The notes under the pieces: model-generated | What the model saw: only the letters and a program-made list of their open reading frames with translations | The model's database searches: none | What the model was told of the DNA's origin: nothing | In this document: positions 34,272 to 42,330 of the stretch, in pieces | How positions within the stretch are numbered: position 1 is the stretch's first letter | Layout: every line of letters begins with the position of its first letter | Translations under genes and position numbers: made by a program | Source: DATGLG01 sp035294245 | GTDB taxonomy: Bacteria; Pseudomonadota; Alphaproteobacteria; JACZXZ01 | DNA: 64,000 nt | Reading direction: 5' to 3' | Assembly (NCBI GenBank): GCA_035294245.1 | Contig: DATGLG010000012.1 | Span: forward strand, 124,001-188,000

Positions 34272-34280
34272 CGGCGCCGC

Positions 34281-35210
34281 TCAGTCGTCATCGGGACGGC
34301 TCGCCTTGCGCTGGACATGCCCCGGCTCCTCGCCCACGGCGCGGGCATCGGCGTCATAGACGATCCGGTGCTCGCCGGCGAGAGCGAGGAAGCGCCGGCC
34401 CTTGGCGCGGCCGATCAGCGTGAGATCCGCCTTGCGCGCAAGCTCGACTCCCCAGGCGGTGAAGCCGGAGCGCGAGACGAGGATGGGAATGCGCATCTGC
34501 ACGCATTTGATCACCATCTCGCTGGTGAGCCGCCCCGTCGTATAGAAGATCTTGCCCGCCGGCGAGACGCCGTTGAGGAACATATAGCCGGCGATCTTGT
34601 CGATCGCGTTGTGGCGGCCGACATCCTCCATGTAGACGAGGGGCCTATCCTCCTCGCAGAGGACGCAGCCATGGATGGCGCCCGCCTCGAGATAGAGGCT
34701 CGGCGAAGTGTTGATCTTCTTGGCAAGGGCGTAGAGCCAGGAGGTCTTGAGCACCGCATCCGGGGACAGCGCGACCTCGTCGAATTTCTCCATGAGATCG
34801 CCGAAGACGGTACCCTGGGCGCAGCCCGAGGTCCGGATCTTCTTTTTGAGCTTCTCCTCGTAGTCGGTTGCGCGCTTCGTGCGCACGACGACCAATTCGA
34901 GCTCGTCGTCGTGCTCGATCCCCGTGATCTCGTCGTCGGAGCGCAGCATGTTCTGGTTGAGGAGATAGCCGACCGCGAGATAATCGGGATGATCGCCGAT
35001 CGTCATCATGGTGACGATCTCCTGGCCGTTGAGAAAGAGCGTCAGCGGCCGCTCAACCACGACCGCGGTCTCGACCCGTCGGCCTTCCTGATCGACGCCG
35101 GTGACGCGTCGCGTGAGTCGCGGATCAGCCGGATCGGGGCGCACGGCGAACTCGCCGAGCGGCGCCGCATCGCGTTTCACGCGCTCCTTCGCCGATGCGC
35201 CGGCCATCAT
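34281..35210 (-). CDS. fdhD: FdhD, formate dehydrogenase sulfurtransferase
   Basis: This 309-residue FdhD-family protein transfers sulfur from IscS-type desulfurase to the molybdenum cofactor of formate dehydrogenase. Conserved parts are RPLTLFLNGQEIVTMMTIG, YLAVGYLLNQN, a Cys in RTSGCAQGTVFGD (Cys130), VYMEDVGRHNAIDKIAGY and ILVSRSGFTAWGVELA. E. coli FdhD has CxxC at the sulfur site; here only the first Cys is present (CAQG), as in some NAD-linked systems. The protein begins MMAGAS; either Met may be used, and GGAGG is better spaced for the second (35207). It lies in operon with mobA. No formate dehydrogenase is in the window. Confidence 0.93.
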   Translation of the reverse strand: MMAGASAKERVKRDAAPLGEFAVRPDPADPRLTRRVTGVDQEGRRVETAVVVERPLTLFLNGQEIVTMMTIGDHPDYLAVGYLLNQNMLRSDDEITGIEHDDELELVVVRTKRATDYEEKLKKKIRTSGCAQGTVFGDLMEKFDEVALSPDAVLKTSWLYALAKKINTSPSLYLEAGAIHGCVLCEEDRPLVYMEDVGRHNAIDKIAGYMFLNGVSPAGKIFYTTGRLTSEMVIKCVQMRIPILVSRSGFTAWGVELARKADLTLIGRAKGRRFLALAGEHRIVYDADARAVGEEPGHVQRKASRPDDD

Positions 35211-35271
35211 GTCCTCCACATCTTCGCCGCCAATATGAACCCCGCCCACGGATGAGACAAGTTGCGGGCGA

Positions 35272-36393
35272 TCACGCGTCGGACACGAGATGGATCGCCG
35301 CGGGATCGATCTCCGCGACGATCGGAATGCCCGGCCGCAGGCCGAGATCTCGAACGCTGCGGCTCATGACGTAGGAGACGAGGGGAAAGCCGCAATCCTG
35401 CATCACCCGTGTGAGGGCCCCGATCCGCGTCAAGGCGACGATCGGGCCAGCCAGGCGATTGTCGGCTCCCGTGTCCCATCCGACATCCGCGGCGCTCGCA
35501 TCGATGGGGCGGAGCCGAATGTCCTCGGCGCGAATGCAGAACGCGATGTTGCCGGCCTCTCGCGTCGGCGGGTCATCGCATTCGACGCACAGCGTTCTTC
35601 CCGCGATCTCGACGATACAGCGGCCGCGCTGGGGCTTCGCTACGATTCGCCCGCGAAGAATATTCTCCATGCCGAGAAACTCGGCGACGAAGCGGTTCGC
35701 CGGCCTGCCGAACACCTCCGCCGGCGTGCCGACCTGCACGAGGCGTCCGTCGCGAATGACGGCGATTCGATCGGCCAGCATCGCGGCGTCGCCTTGATCG
35801 TGGGAGACGAAGATGGCGGGAATCCCCGCTTCCCGCAGGAAACGGCCGAGCTCCTCGCGCAAGGTCTCGCTGGTACGCGCATCCAGCGCCGAAAACGGCT
35901 CGTCGAGGAGGAAGAGATCGGGATAGGCGACAAGGCTGCGGGCAAGGGCGACCCGCTGCTTCTCGCCGGGGCTAAGGTCCGCCGGCGTGCGATGGATCAG
36001 GCTGCCGAGCGCAAAGCGCTCGATCAGCGCCTGAACCTGATCGCTGGCTGAGGGAAACGGCGGCAGCCGCTCGGAATTCCGGCCGCGACGGCGGCCGAAG
36101 GCGATGTTCTCGGCGACGGTGAGATGGGGAAACAGGCCGAAGCTCTGGAAGATGAATCCGGTGTGCCGCTCCTCCGGAGGCAGTGTCGTGACATCCCGCC
36201 CGCGGATCAGAATCCGCCCGGCGGACGGCCGATGGAAACCGGCGATGGTCTCCAGGATCACGGACTTGCCGGCACCGTTCGGCCCCAGGATCACGAGGAT
36301 TTCGCCGGGCGCCAAGGCGATATTTATATCGCGCAGGGCGAATGCCCCCAACGTCAACGAGACGTTCTCGATCGAGGTGACGGCGTCGCGCAT
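35272..36393 (-). CDS. Molybdate/tungstate ABC transporter ATP-binding protein (ModC/WtpC type)
   Basis: This 373-residue ATPase drives uptake of molybdate or tungstate. It has Walker A GPNGAGKS (37-44), a Q-loop at IFQSFGLFPHL, a modified signature LSPGEKQRVALARSL in place of LSGGQ, and Walker B LFLLDEPFSALD followed by the switch His in FVSHDQGDA. The C-terminal third (about 240-373) is a regulatory beta domain with TOBE-like strands (FCIRAEDIRL). It lies eight bases after the permease gene on the same strand. The specificity call rests on the adjacent WtpA-like binding protein and on mobA, fdhD and moaA nearby. Confidence 0.87.
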   Translation of the reverse strand: MRDAVTSIENVSLTLGAFALRDINIALAPGEILVILGPNGAGKSVILETIAGFHRPSAGRILIRGRDVTTLPPEERHTGFIFQSFGLFPHLTVAENIAFGRRRGRNSERLPPFPSASDQVQALIERFALGSLIHRTPADLSPGEKQRVALARSLVAYPDLFLLDEPFSALDARTSETLREELGRFLREAGIPAIFVSHDQGDAAMLADRIAVIRDGRLVQVGTPAEVFGRPANRFVAEFLGMENILRGRIVAKPQRGRCIVEIAGRTLCVECDDPPTREAGNIAFCIRAEDIRLRPIDASAADVGWDTGADNRLAGPIVALTRIGALTRVMQDCGFPLVSYVMSRSVRDLGLRPGIPIVAEIDPAAIHLVSDA

Positions 36394-36401
36394 TCAGGTG
36401 C

Positions 36402-37286
36402 CTACCGGCCGCCGCCCAGCGCATGGCCGCGGCCATAGGCGAGGTAGCGCAGCAGGATGAAGATCAGCAAGGAAACCGCGAGCAGCAACAGCGACATGCC
36501 CGTCGCATCCTCGATCCCGAAGCGGAGGAAGAGCTCGTAAATCTTCACGGGTGCCGTCATCGGGTAATAGACGAGGATGACGACGGCGCCGAATTCGCCG
36601 ATGGCGCGCGCGAAGGTCAGCGTGATGCCCGTCATGATGCCGCGCCAGGCGAGCGGCAGCGTCACGCGCAAAAATACCGCCCATTGCCCATGGCCGAGCG
36701 TCCGCGCGACCTTCTCCAGGCGCGGATCGATGGCCTCGAAGCCGATCCGCGCCGCGTTCACCGTGTAGGGGACCGAGACGAAGAGCATCGCCACGACGAT
36801 GCCCGCGAGGGTGCCCCAGAACTGGATGCCGACGCGTGAAGCCGGCCCGCCGACGAATCCTTGCCGGCCGAAGACGAAGAGGAGGGCGATTCCCGCGACG
36901 GTGTGAGGCACCGCCAGCGGCACGTCGACGATCGCTGAGATCAGGCGCTTGCCGCGAAACTCGCTGCGCGCCAGGAGGTAGGCGAGCGGCACCCCGAAAA
37001 ACGCCGCGAGCAGGGCGGCGAGGACGGCGCCTTCAAGGCTCAGCCAGATCGCCCGGAGGACATCCATCGAGCCCGCCACGCGCAGCAGATCGCCGCGGGT
37101 CTGGTTGGCGGCGAGGGCGAGGAGCGGCAGCAGGATGAAGGCGAGCAGGATGCTCGCGAGGAACCAGCCGACGAGGACGAGGCCGCGCGACCATGCGGGC
37201 GAGCGCGGGCTCGAGGCTGCGACGGAGCGGGCGGTCGCCGGCGGCGCCTGGGCTTCAGGCTCGTGGCGGCTCACGACCCCGGCCAT
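36402..37286 (-). CDS. Molybdate/tungstate ABC transporter permease (ModB/WtpB type)
   Basis: This 294-residue inner-membrane protein has about six hydrophobic segments, for example LVLVGWFLASILLAFILL and AGIVVAMLFVSVPYTV. The ATPase-coupling EAA-like loop reads LEKVARTLGHGQWAVFLRV. After this come LTFARAIGEFGAVVIL and MSLLLLAVSLLIFILL, as in ModB/WtpB. The ATG at 37286 overlaps the end of the binding-protein gene by 16 bases; a GTG at 37274 overlapping by four bases (GTGA) is an alternative start with no better ribosome site. Either way the two genes are translationally coupled. It is the channel of the same transporter. Confidence 0.88.
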   Translation of the reverse strand: MAGVVSRHEPEAQAPPATARSVAASSPRSPAWSRGLVLVGWFLASILLAFILLPLLALAANQTRGDLLRVAGSMDVLRAIWLSLEGAVLAALLAAFFGVPLAYLLARSEFRGKRLISAIVDVPLAVPHTVAGIALLFVFGRQGFVGGPASRVGIQFWGTLAGIVVAMLFVSVPYTVNAARIGFEAIDPRLEKVARTLGHGQWAVFLRVTLPLAWRGIMTGITLTFARAIGEFGAVVILVYYPMTAPVKIYELFLRFGIEDATGMSLLLLAVSLLIFILLRYLAYGRGHALGGGR

Positions 37287-38245
37287 GGCGTGACGAAGGG
37301 GCGAAGCGATGCCGGCATTCTGTCGGCCCCGACAGCATAAGCCGGGCTGAAGGCGCCGAACCCCGCTTGCTTGAGAATGGCCTGCCCTTCCGGCCCCAGC
37401 AGAAACGCGATATACCGCTCCGCCCAGGCCGCGTGCTCGGCATTGTCCGGTATGGTGAGCGCATAGACGATCGGCTTTCCGGTAAGATCGCCATTCTTGG
37501 TATGCGCGACCCCCGTCGCATAGGCCGTGGCATCCCTCGGGTCGCTGAGATTGATCGCCGCCGGCAGATCGAGAAATTTCAAATGATGTTGCAGGGCGTC
37601 CGAGCGGTAGATGGCGAGGTAGTCGATCTGGCCGACCTGGAGGGCCGCGATGAGCGAGGTCTCGGTATCGCGCATATTCGCCCGCGGCGCATTCGCCAGC
37701 ACTTTCGTCGCCAGATCGGGAGCATGGTAATAGGCCGAGGCAAGGGCGAGCATCTGCACGGTCTGGTAGCCCGAGGGGTCCGTATCGGGATCGGAGCGCC
37801 CGATCTCGACGCCCGGCCGTGACAGGATTTGATACCAGTTGCTCGGCGTGATCTCCGCTGCGTATTTGCTCTTCTCGGTGTAGACGAAGGTGATCGCGTT
37901 GCGCGCAAAGCCGATATACCAATCGGCGCGCCCCTTCCCGCTCGGAGCGTCGAAGAGATATTTCGGGATAACGTTGTAATCGGCGACGGCGAGGAGATCG
38001 GCTGGCCGGTGGAGCTCGGTGATCTGTTTCGCCATCTTCACGCTGCCGCCGAACTGGGGCTCGACAACAACCTCCGGGTATTTCTGCCGAAACGCGTCAT
38101 CCACGGCCTTGAAAGGCACCGCCAGGGTCCCTGCGGCGAAGATCGTGAACTTTGGAGACTCCGCCGCGCCTGCGGCATACGGCGCCACCGCGAAAGCGCC
38201 GATCACGGCGACGGCCGCAACGGAAAGCCTGACGACCCGCTTCAT
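37271..38245 (-). CDS. wtpA: WtpA-like tungstate/molybdate-binding periplasmic protein
   Basis: This 324-residue protein has a signal peptide (MKRVVRLSVAAVAVIGAFAV, cleavage near residue 27). The mature domain begins KFTIFAAGTLAVPFKAVDDAF. The family signatures are WtpA-like rather than classical ModA: ADLLAVADYNVIPKYLF, WYIGFARNAITFVYTEKSKY and RSDPDTDPSGYQT. WtpA-type proteins bind tungstate or molybdate very tightly with octahedral coordination. The ATG at 38245 follows GGGAGAG. The gene is first in the transporter set, 165 bases after its putative regulator. Metal preference cannot be decided from sequence. Confidence 0.88.
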   Translation of the reverse strand: MKRVVRLSVAAVAVIGAFAVAPYAAGAAESPKFTIFAAGTLAVPFKAVDDAFRQKYPEVVVEPQFGGSVKMAKQITELHRPADLLAVADYNVIPKYLFDAPSGKGRADWYIGFARNAITFVYTEKSKYAAEITPSNWYQILSRPGVEIGRSDPDTDPSGYQTVQMLALASAYYHAPDLATKVLANAPRANMRDTETSLIAALQVGQIDYLAIYRSDALQHHLKFLDLPAAINLSDPRDATAYATGVAHTKNGDLTGKPIVYALTIPDNAEHAAWAERYIAFLLGPEGQAILKQAGFGAFSPAYAVGADRMPASLRPFVTPWPGS

Positions 38246-38410
38246 CGATCTCTCCCACCTGGTTTTTAGCTTGGTCGACTGCATTTTCTACTGCATCGGC
38301 GGAATTCCGTAAACATCGCCCAAAAACGCGCAAAAACACTCATCCTTGAGAAACAGTTCTGAATTCGTTGCAGTTTCCCGCAACGTCAATGGCTTATCGG
38401 CTTCGACGGA
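38246..38410 (-). promoter_or_regulatory. wtpA upstream region with an inverted repeat
   Basis: This 165-base AT-rich gap lies between the regulator stop and wtpA. It includes the inverted repeat CGTTGC-(8 bases)-GCAACG at 38366-38385, just after the regulator stop. It may be an operator for the upstream regulator or part of a terminator; no T-run follows on the minus strand, which favours an operator. Confidence 0.4.
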
Positions 38411-39310
38411 TCAGGGGTCGTTATAGGTCACGGCGCCGAGGGTGCCGATGTCGTAGCCCTGCAATTCCACCGCCCTGGTCCGGAACCGCTCGGTGCGGGC
38501 GAAGGCGAGCAGGCTCTGTATCGGCGGCTCGAAATAGTCGCGCCGCCGCATCACCAGGTCGAAGCGCTCGCGGGCAAGCGGTAGAAAATCGAGCCCGTAT
38601 TGACGCGCTGCGGCACGGATCGCCGGCCCGGCATCCGCCCTGCCCTCGGCGACGAGAAGTGCCAGATCGCTTTCCGTAAGGGCCGGATGCTCGAGGCGAG
38701 CGAGGGCGTCATAGGCGATCCCGGCCTTCTCGAGAAGGTGCCGGAACAGGATCTGGCTTCCCGATTCCGGCTGGCGTTCTACGACCGTCACGGGCTTCTC
38801 GGCAAGGTCGCGGAGCCCCCGGATGCCGTGCGGGTTTCCCGCCGCGAGGACGAGGCCCTGCTCGCGCCAAGCCCATTCGAGCGCGACGAGGCCAAGCCGC
38901 GAATAGCTTGCCTTGAGGAGGGGCAGGTTGTAGGAGCCGCCCTCGCCGTCCAGAACGTGCATCCCACAGAGCTGCGCCTCTCCCGCCGCAAGACGCCTGA
39001 GGCCGTCGAGGCTGCCCCCCGCCATCCAAGCGAGGCCACATCCGGATTCGCGGATGGCCCATTCGAGCAGCGGATCGTGGCTTCCGGCGACGACCGGCGG
39101 CGAGGTGACACGTTCAGCCGCCATCGACCTTGCCCCCTCGGGCAGCTCTGTGCTTTGCGCCAGCCAGTTATCGATGAGCTGCTTGGGAAAGAGATACTTT
39201 CCGGTGACCTTGGTGCAGGGAATGAGTCCGTCGCGGACGAGCTCGTAGACCTTGCGCTCCTTGATCCGCAGATACTCCGCGACCTCCTTGGTGCTCAGAA
39301 GCTCGGGCAC
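38411..39310 (-). CDS. HTH plus periplasmic-binding-protein-like one-component regulator of metal uptake
   Basis: This 299-residue protein fuses an excisionase/MerR-type winged helix (about 3-55; STKEVAEYLRIKERKVYEL, then GKYLFPKQLIDNWL) to a PBP-like ligand domain (about 75-299). The latter shows GLRRLAAGEAQLCGMHVLD, VERQPESGSQILFRHLLE and DAGPAIRAAARQYGLDF. This architecture is found in regulators next to molybdate and tungstate transporters. The PBP domain probably senses the oxyanion or a cofactor in the cytoplasm, as there is no signal peptide. GTG 39310 is the chosen start, with GGGAGAAGG upstream. It precedes wtpA and diverges from moaA, so it may control both. Direct evidence for regulation is limited to inverted repeats nearby. 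Confidence 0.83.
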   Translation of the reverse strand: MPELLSTKEVAEYLRIKERKVYELVRDGLIPCTKVTGKYLFPKQLIDNWLAQSTELPEGARSMAAERVTSPPVVAGSHDPLLEWAIRESGCGLAWMAGGSLDGLRRLAAGEAQLCGMHVLDGEGGSYNLPLLKASYSRLGLVALEWAWREQGLVLAAGNPHGIRGLRDLAEKPVTVVERQPESGSQILFRHLLEKAGIAYDALARLEHPALTESDLALLVAEGRADAGPAIRAAARQYGLDFLPLARERFDLVMRRRDYFEPPIQSLLAFARTERFRTRAVELQGYDIGTLGAVTYNDP

Positions 39311-39473
39311 GGCCTTCTCCCTGCTGGTCTTTTCAGGCAAATATAGCGATATTTCTCGTTGCCGCCGCAATCGCAGCACCTGATTTTCCCGGATTTCACC
39401 GGGAAAGGCGTTTTGACACGATCCCGGGACGTGCTTAAATGAAAAGCGCCGAGCAGGCCTGTTTTTTCGAGAT
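39311..39473. promoter_or_regulatory. Divergent regulator/moaA control region with two inverted repeats
   Basis: This 163-base region contains two clean inverted repeats. AAATAT-AGCG-ATATTT lies at 39339-39354, about 29 bases ahead of the regulator start. TTTCCCGG-ATTTCA-CCGGGAAA lies at 39385-39406. Both are unexpected in this GC-rich genome and are placed as operators would be for autoregulation and moaA control. No Moco riboswitch fold was recognised. Confidence 0.5.
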
Positions 39474-40529
39474 ATGGTCGAGGACGAGGACCAGAGAATT
39501 CAGCCGATGCAGATAATGGCGACCACCGATGCGCCGCTGATCGACCCCTATCAGCGCCGGATCACCTATCTGCGGGTGTCGGTCACCGACCGCTGCGATT
39601 TCCGCTGCGTCTATTGCATGGCGGAGGACATGACCTTCCTGCCGAAGGCGGAGATCCTGAGCCTCGAGGAGCTGGAGCGCATCTGCACGGCCTTCGTTCG
39701 CCTCGGCGTGCGGAAGCTGCGCCTGACCGGCGGCGAGCCGCTCGTCCGCCGCAACATCATGCATCTCATCCGCGGCCTCGGCCGGCTGCGCAGCGAGGGG
39801 TCCCTCGACGAGCTGACCCTGACGACCAACGGCAGCCAGCTCGCCAAATATGCGGCGGAGCTGCGCGATTGCGGCGTGCGCCGCGTCAATGTCTCCCTCG
39901 ACACCCTCGATCCCCACAAGTTCGCGGCGATCACCCGCTGGGGCCGGCTCGACAAGGTGCAGGAGGGAATCGCCGCCGCCAAAGCCGCCGGCCTCCATGT
40001 CAAGATCAACACGGTGGCGCTCAAGGGCGTCAACGACGACGAAGCGGAAAAGCTCGTGGCCTGGGCCGGGAGCGAGGGATTCGACATCACGTTCATCGAG
40101 GTCATGCCGATGGGCGAGATCGGCGGCGAAGTGCGGCTGGAGCAATATCTCCCGCTCTCGCTGCTTCGCGCCAAGCTCTCCCGTCGCTTCACCCTCGAGG
40201 ACAGCGACTATCGCACCGGCGGCCCCGCGCGCTATTTCCAGTGCAAGGAGACGGGTGGACGCATCGGCTTCATCACGCCGATGACGCATAATTTCTGCGA
40301 ATCCTGCAACCGCGTGCGGCTCACCTGCACGGGCACCCTCTATATGTGCCTGGGGCAGGAGGACGCCGCCGATCTGCGGGCGCCGCTCCGGCGTAGCGAC
40401 GATGACCGGGAGCTCGTCGCCGCCATCCGCGAGGCGATCTCGCGCAAGCCCAAGGGCCACGACTTCGTGATCGACCGGCGCCACGCCGCCGCCGCGGTCC
40501 CCCGCCATATGAGCGTCACCGGCGGCTGA
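39474..40529 (+). CDS. moaA: MoaA, GTP 3',8-cyclase
   Basis: This 351-residue radical-SAM enzyme performs the first step of molybdenum cofactor synthesis, with MoaC. It has the N-terminal 4Fe-4S cluster in TDRCDFRCVYCMAEDM, the SAM-binding region RKLRLTGGEPLVR and a C-terminal second cluster in FCESCNRVRLTCTGTLYMC. The closing Gly-Gly (SVTGG) is the conserved MoaA tail. The start ATG at 39474 is the first in frame; alternatives at 39507 and 39516 would remove 11 or 14 residues, and none has a clear ribosome site. moaC is not present. Its position beside mobA, fdhD and the transporter supports a metal-cofactor block. Confidence 0.95.
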   Translation: MVEDEDQRIQPMQIMATTDAPLIDPYQRRITYLRVSVTDRCDFRCVYCMAEDMTFLPKAEILSLEELERICTAFVRLGVRKLRLTGGEPLVRRNIMHLIRGLGRLRSEGSLDELTLTTNGSQLAKYAAELRDCGVRRVNVSLDTLDPHKFAAITRWGRLDKVQEGIAAAKAAGLHVKINTVALKGVNDDEAEKLVAWAGSEGFDITFIEVMPMGEIGGEVRLEQYLPLSLLRAKLSRRFTLEDSDYRTGGPARYFQCKETGGRIGFITPMTHNFCESCNRVRLTCTGTLYMCLGQEDAADLRAPLRRSDDDRELVAAIREAISRKPKGHDFVIDRRHAAAAVPRHMSVTGG

Positions 40530-40532
40530 GCC

Positions 40533-40850
40533 TCAGCGCTCGTTCTGCCTCACGATGCAGGTGCCGTTTCCTCCCGGCTGAATCAGAATCTCGGGCCCGG
40601 GGTGCTGGGGGTCGCCGCTCCAGCGGCGTCCTTGCCACTGGCCGTCCTTCCAGATCGGCCGGGCGGCGAGATCCTCCGTCACGACGAGGTCCCGGTCCTG
40701 GAAGCATTTGATGGTGTAGGGCGGCTTCGGAAGCGCGATCGGCCCCGTCTGATCGCCGGGGCTCGCAGCCAGGGCCGCGCACAGGGGTACGACGCCCAGG
40801 GTGGCAAATCGGATCGCCCGTCCTATCACCCGCATGCCCGATGGCCCCAT
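40533..40850 (-). CDS. Small secreted protein of unknown function
   Basis: This 105-residue protein begins with a signal-peptide-like segment (MRVIGRAIRFATLGVVPLCAALA, from residue 6) and continues as a short secreted domain with YTIKCFQDRDLVVTEDL and IQPGGNGTCIVRQNER. Two cysteines could form a disulfide. It is not recognised as a known family. It lies on the minus strand, close behind the 40867-41370 gene, which encodes another secreted protein, and converges with moaA with three bases between. The start may be the first ATG or the second at residue 6. Confidence 0.6.
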   Translation of the reverse strand: MGPSGMRVIGRAIRFATLGVVPLCAALAASPGDQTGPIALPKPPYTIKCFQDRDLVVTEDLAARPIWKDGQWQGRRWSGDPQHPGPEILIQPGGNGTCIVRQNER

Positions 40851-40866
40851 TTTCCTGCCCCTGCGC

Positions 40867-41370
40867 CTATTTTATGACGATCTGATGCGCGAGGGTCTTG
40901 CCGTCGCTCCAGGTGATCTGGGTGAAGCCGAGCAGCTTGCATAGGTCGAAGAAGGTGAACACGTCCTCGACGGCATGCTGCTGGAAGAAGGGCGTGAGCC
41001 TCGCCGTCGCCGTGAGGATGGCGAAGAGCGCGCGCGCCCGATAGAGCGTGTTGTAGCCGTCGTCGCTCAGCGAGACGATGATAAGCTTCTCGGCGCCGTC
41101 GCCCTTTGCGAAGATGGCATAGGTCGGCGGATAGGGGTTGTTCAGCATCTGCTGGGTCATGGCGGTAACGAAGCCGAGCCGGCGATCGCGATCGGAATCG
41201 GGAAGGGTTACCGCCCGCGAATGATAGACCTCGTGGGTCTGGGGAGGCGGATAATAGTAGCCGACTTGGTTCTGATCCGACGCCTGCGCGGGCGCTCGGC
41301 CGAACGGCCCGACGACCATGACAAGGGCGAGAAGCGCGCTCAGGAAAGCGGCGCGGATGCTCTTCGACAT
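40867..41370 (-). CDS. Secreted alphaproteobacterial protein of unknown function
   Basis: This 167-residue protein starts at the ATG at 41370 after GGGGGA, with a signal peptide (IRAAFLSALLALVMVVGPFG) cleaved near APAQA. The mature part has YYYPPPQTHEVYHSRA, then RLGFVTAMTQQMLNNPYPP, FAKGDGAEKLIIVSL and VFTFFDLCKLLGFTQI. The pattern is familiar from conserved alphaproteobacterial proteins that have been labelled molybdopterin-guanine dinucleotide biosynthesis protein in some genomes. Nothing in the sequence supports an enzyme of that pathway, and it is not MobA or MobB. It diverges from nadK. Confidence 0.75.
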   Translation of the reverse strand: MSKSIRAAFLSALLALVMVVGPFGRAPAQASDQNQVGYYYPPPQTHEVYHSRAVTLPDSDRDRRLGFVTAMTQQMLNNPYPPTYAIFAKGDGAEKLIIVSLSDDGYNTLYRARALFAILTATARLTPFFQQHAVEDVFTFFDLCKLLGFTQITWSDGKTLAHQIVIK

Positions 41371-41497
41371 GCGATCCCCCGTTAGCCTGCCCCGAGGCAC
41401 GATGCCGATTGGCGCGAGGCTTGGCAAGCCTTCGATGCCGCGGCTGGCATGATCCAGCACCTGGGCTATACTCGCGGCGCAACGAAGAGGAGCCGCG

Positions 41498-42268
41498 ATG
41501 GCCGCCAAGCCGAGCCTTGCCTTTCTATCCTCGGAATCCGAGAAGGCGCGGCTTGCGAGAGAGCGGCTCGTCGACCGCTATGGCTCGGTGCCCGTCGAAG
41601 ATGCGGATGTCATCGTGCCGCTCGGCGGCGACGGGTTCATGCTGGAGACCCTCCATCGCTACAAAGCGCTGGCGAAGCCCATCTACGGCATGCAGCGGGG
41701 CTCGGTCGGCTTCCTGATGAACGAATACCAGGAAGACGATCTGCCGCTGCGCGTCGCCAAAGCGCAGAGCTACAAGCTTCATCCCTTGCGCATGCGCGCC
41801 AAGACCCTCTCCGGCGAGCAGACGGAGGGCCTCGCCATCAACGAAGTGGCGCTCCTCCGCGAAACCCGGCAGACTGCCAAGATCCGCATCCAGGTCGACG
41901 GCATTGTCCGTCTCGAGGAGCTCATCGGCGACGGCGTGATGGTGTCCACCCCCGCGGGAAGCACGGCCTATAATCTCTCCGCCCATGGCCCCATCATCCC
42001 GCTCGGCGCCGGGGCCTTGGCGCTCACCCCGATCTGTCCCTTCCGGCCGCGCCGCTGGCGTGGAGCCGTATTGCCCTATGCCGCCCGCGTCCTCTTTCAG
42101 ATTCTCGAGCCGGAGAAACGGCCGGTCAGCGCCGTCGCCGATTTCACCGAGGTGCGCGACGTCGTCGAGGTCGAGGTGATCGAGGATCGCAGCGTCGGCT
42201 TGACACTCCTCTTCGATCCCGAGCACAACCTGGAGGAACGGATCCTCAAGGAGCAATTCACCCCCTGA
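41498..42268 (+). CDS. nadK: NAD kinase
   Basis: This 256-residue enzyme phosphorylates NAD to NADP with ATP or polyphosphate. Motifs are VIVPLGGDGFMLETLHR with the GGDG phosphate-binding motif, then VGFLMNEYQ, AINEVALLRE and STPAGSTAYNLSAHGP. The length suits the short alphaproteobacterial NadK type. The ATG at 41498 follows an AGAGGAG ribosome site. It diverges from the secreted-protein gene; argE follows 62 bases downstream. The call is secure. Confidence 0.95.
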   Translation: MAAKPSLAFLSSESEKARLARERLVDRYGSVPVEDADVIVPLGGDGFMLETLHRYKALAKPIYGMQRGSVGFLMNEYQEDDLPLRVAKAQSYKLHPLRMRAKTLSGEQTEGLAINEVALLRETRQTAKIRIQVDGIVRLEELIGDGVMVSTPAGSTAYNLSAHGPIIPLGAGALALTPICPFRPRRWRGAVLPYAARVLFQILEPEKRPVSAVADFTEVRDVVEVEVIEDRSVGLTLLFDPEHNLEERILKEQFTP

Positions 42269-42330
42269 GCGCGGACCCGCGGTCGACGCGCTCCGCCGCA
42301 TCTGCAACCCCCGTAGCACCGGCTAAGGAC

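Noticed and set aside
39311..39473. Possible Moco riboswitch upstream of moaA
   Set aside because: The conserved aptamer parts were not found; the two inverted repeats look like protein-binding sites.
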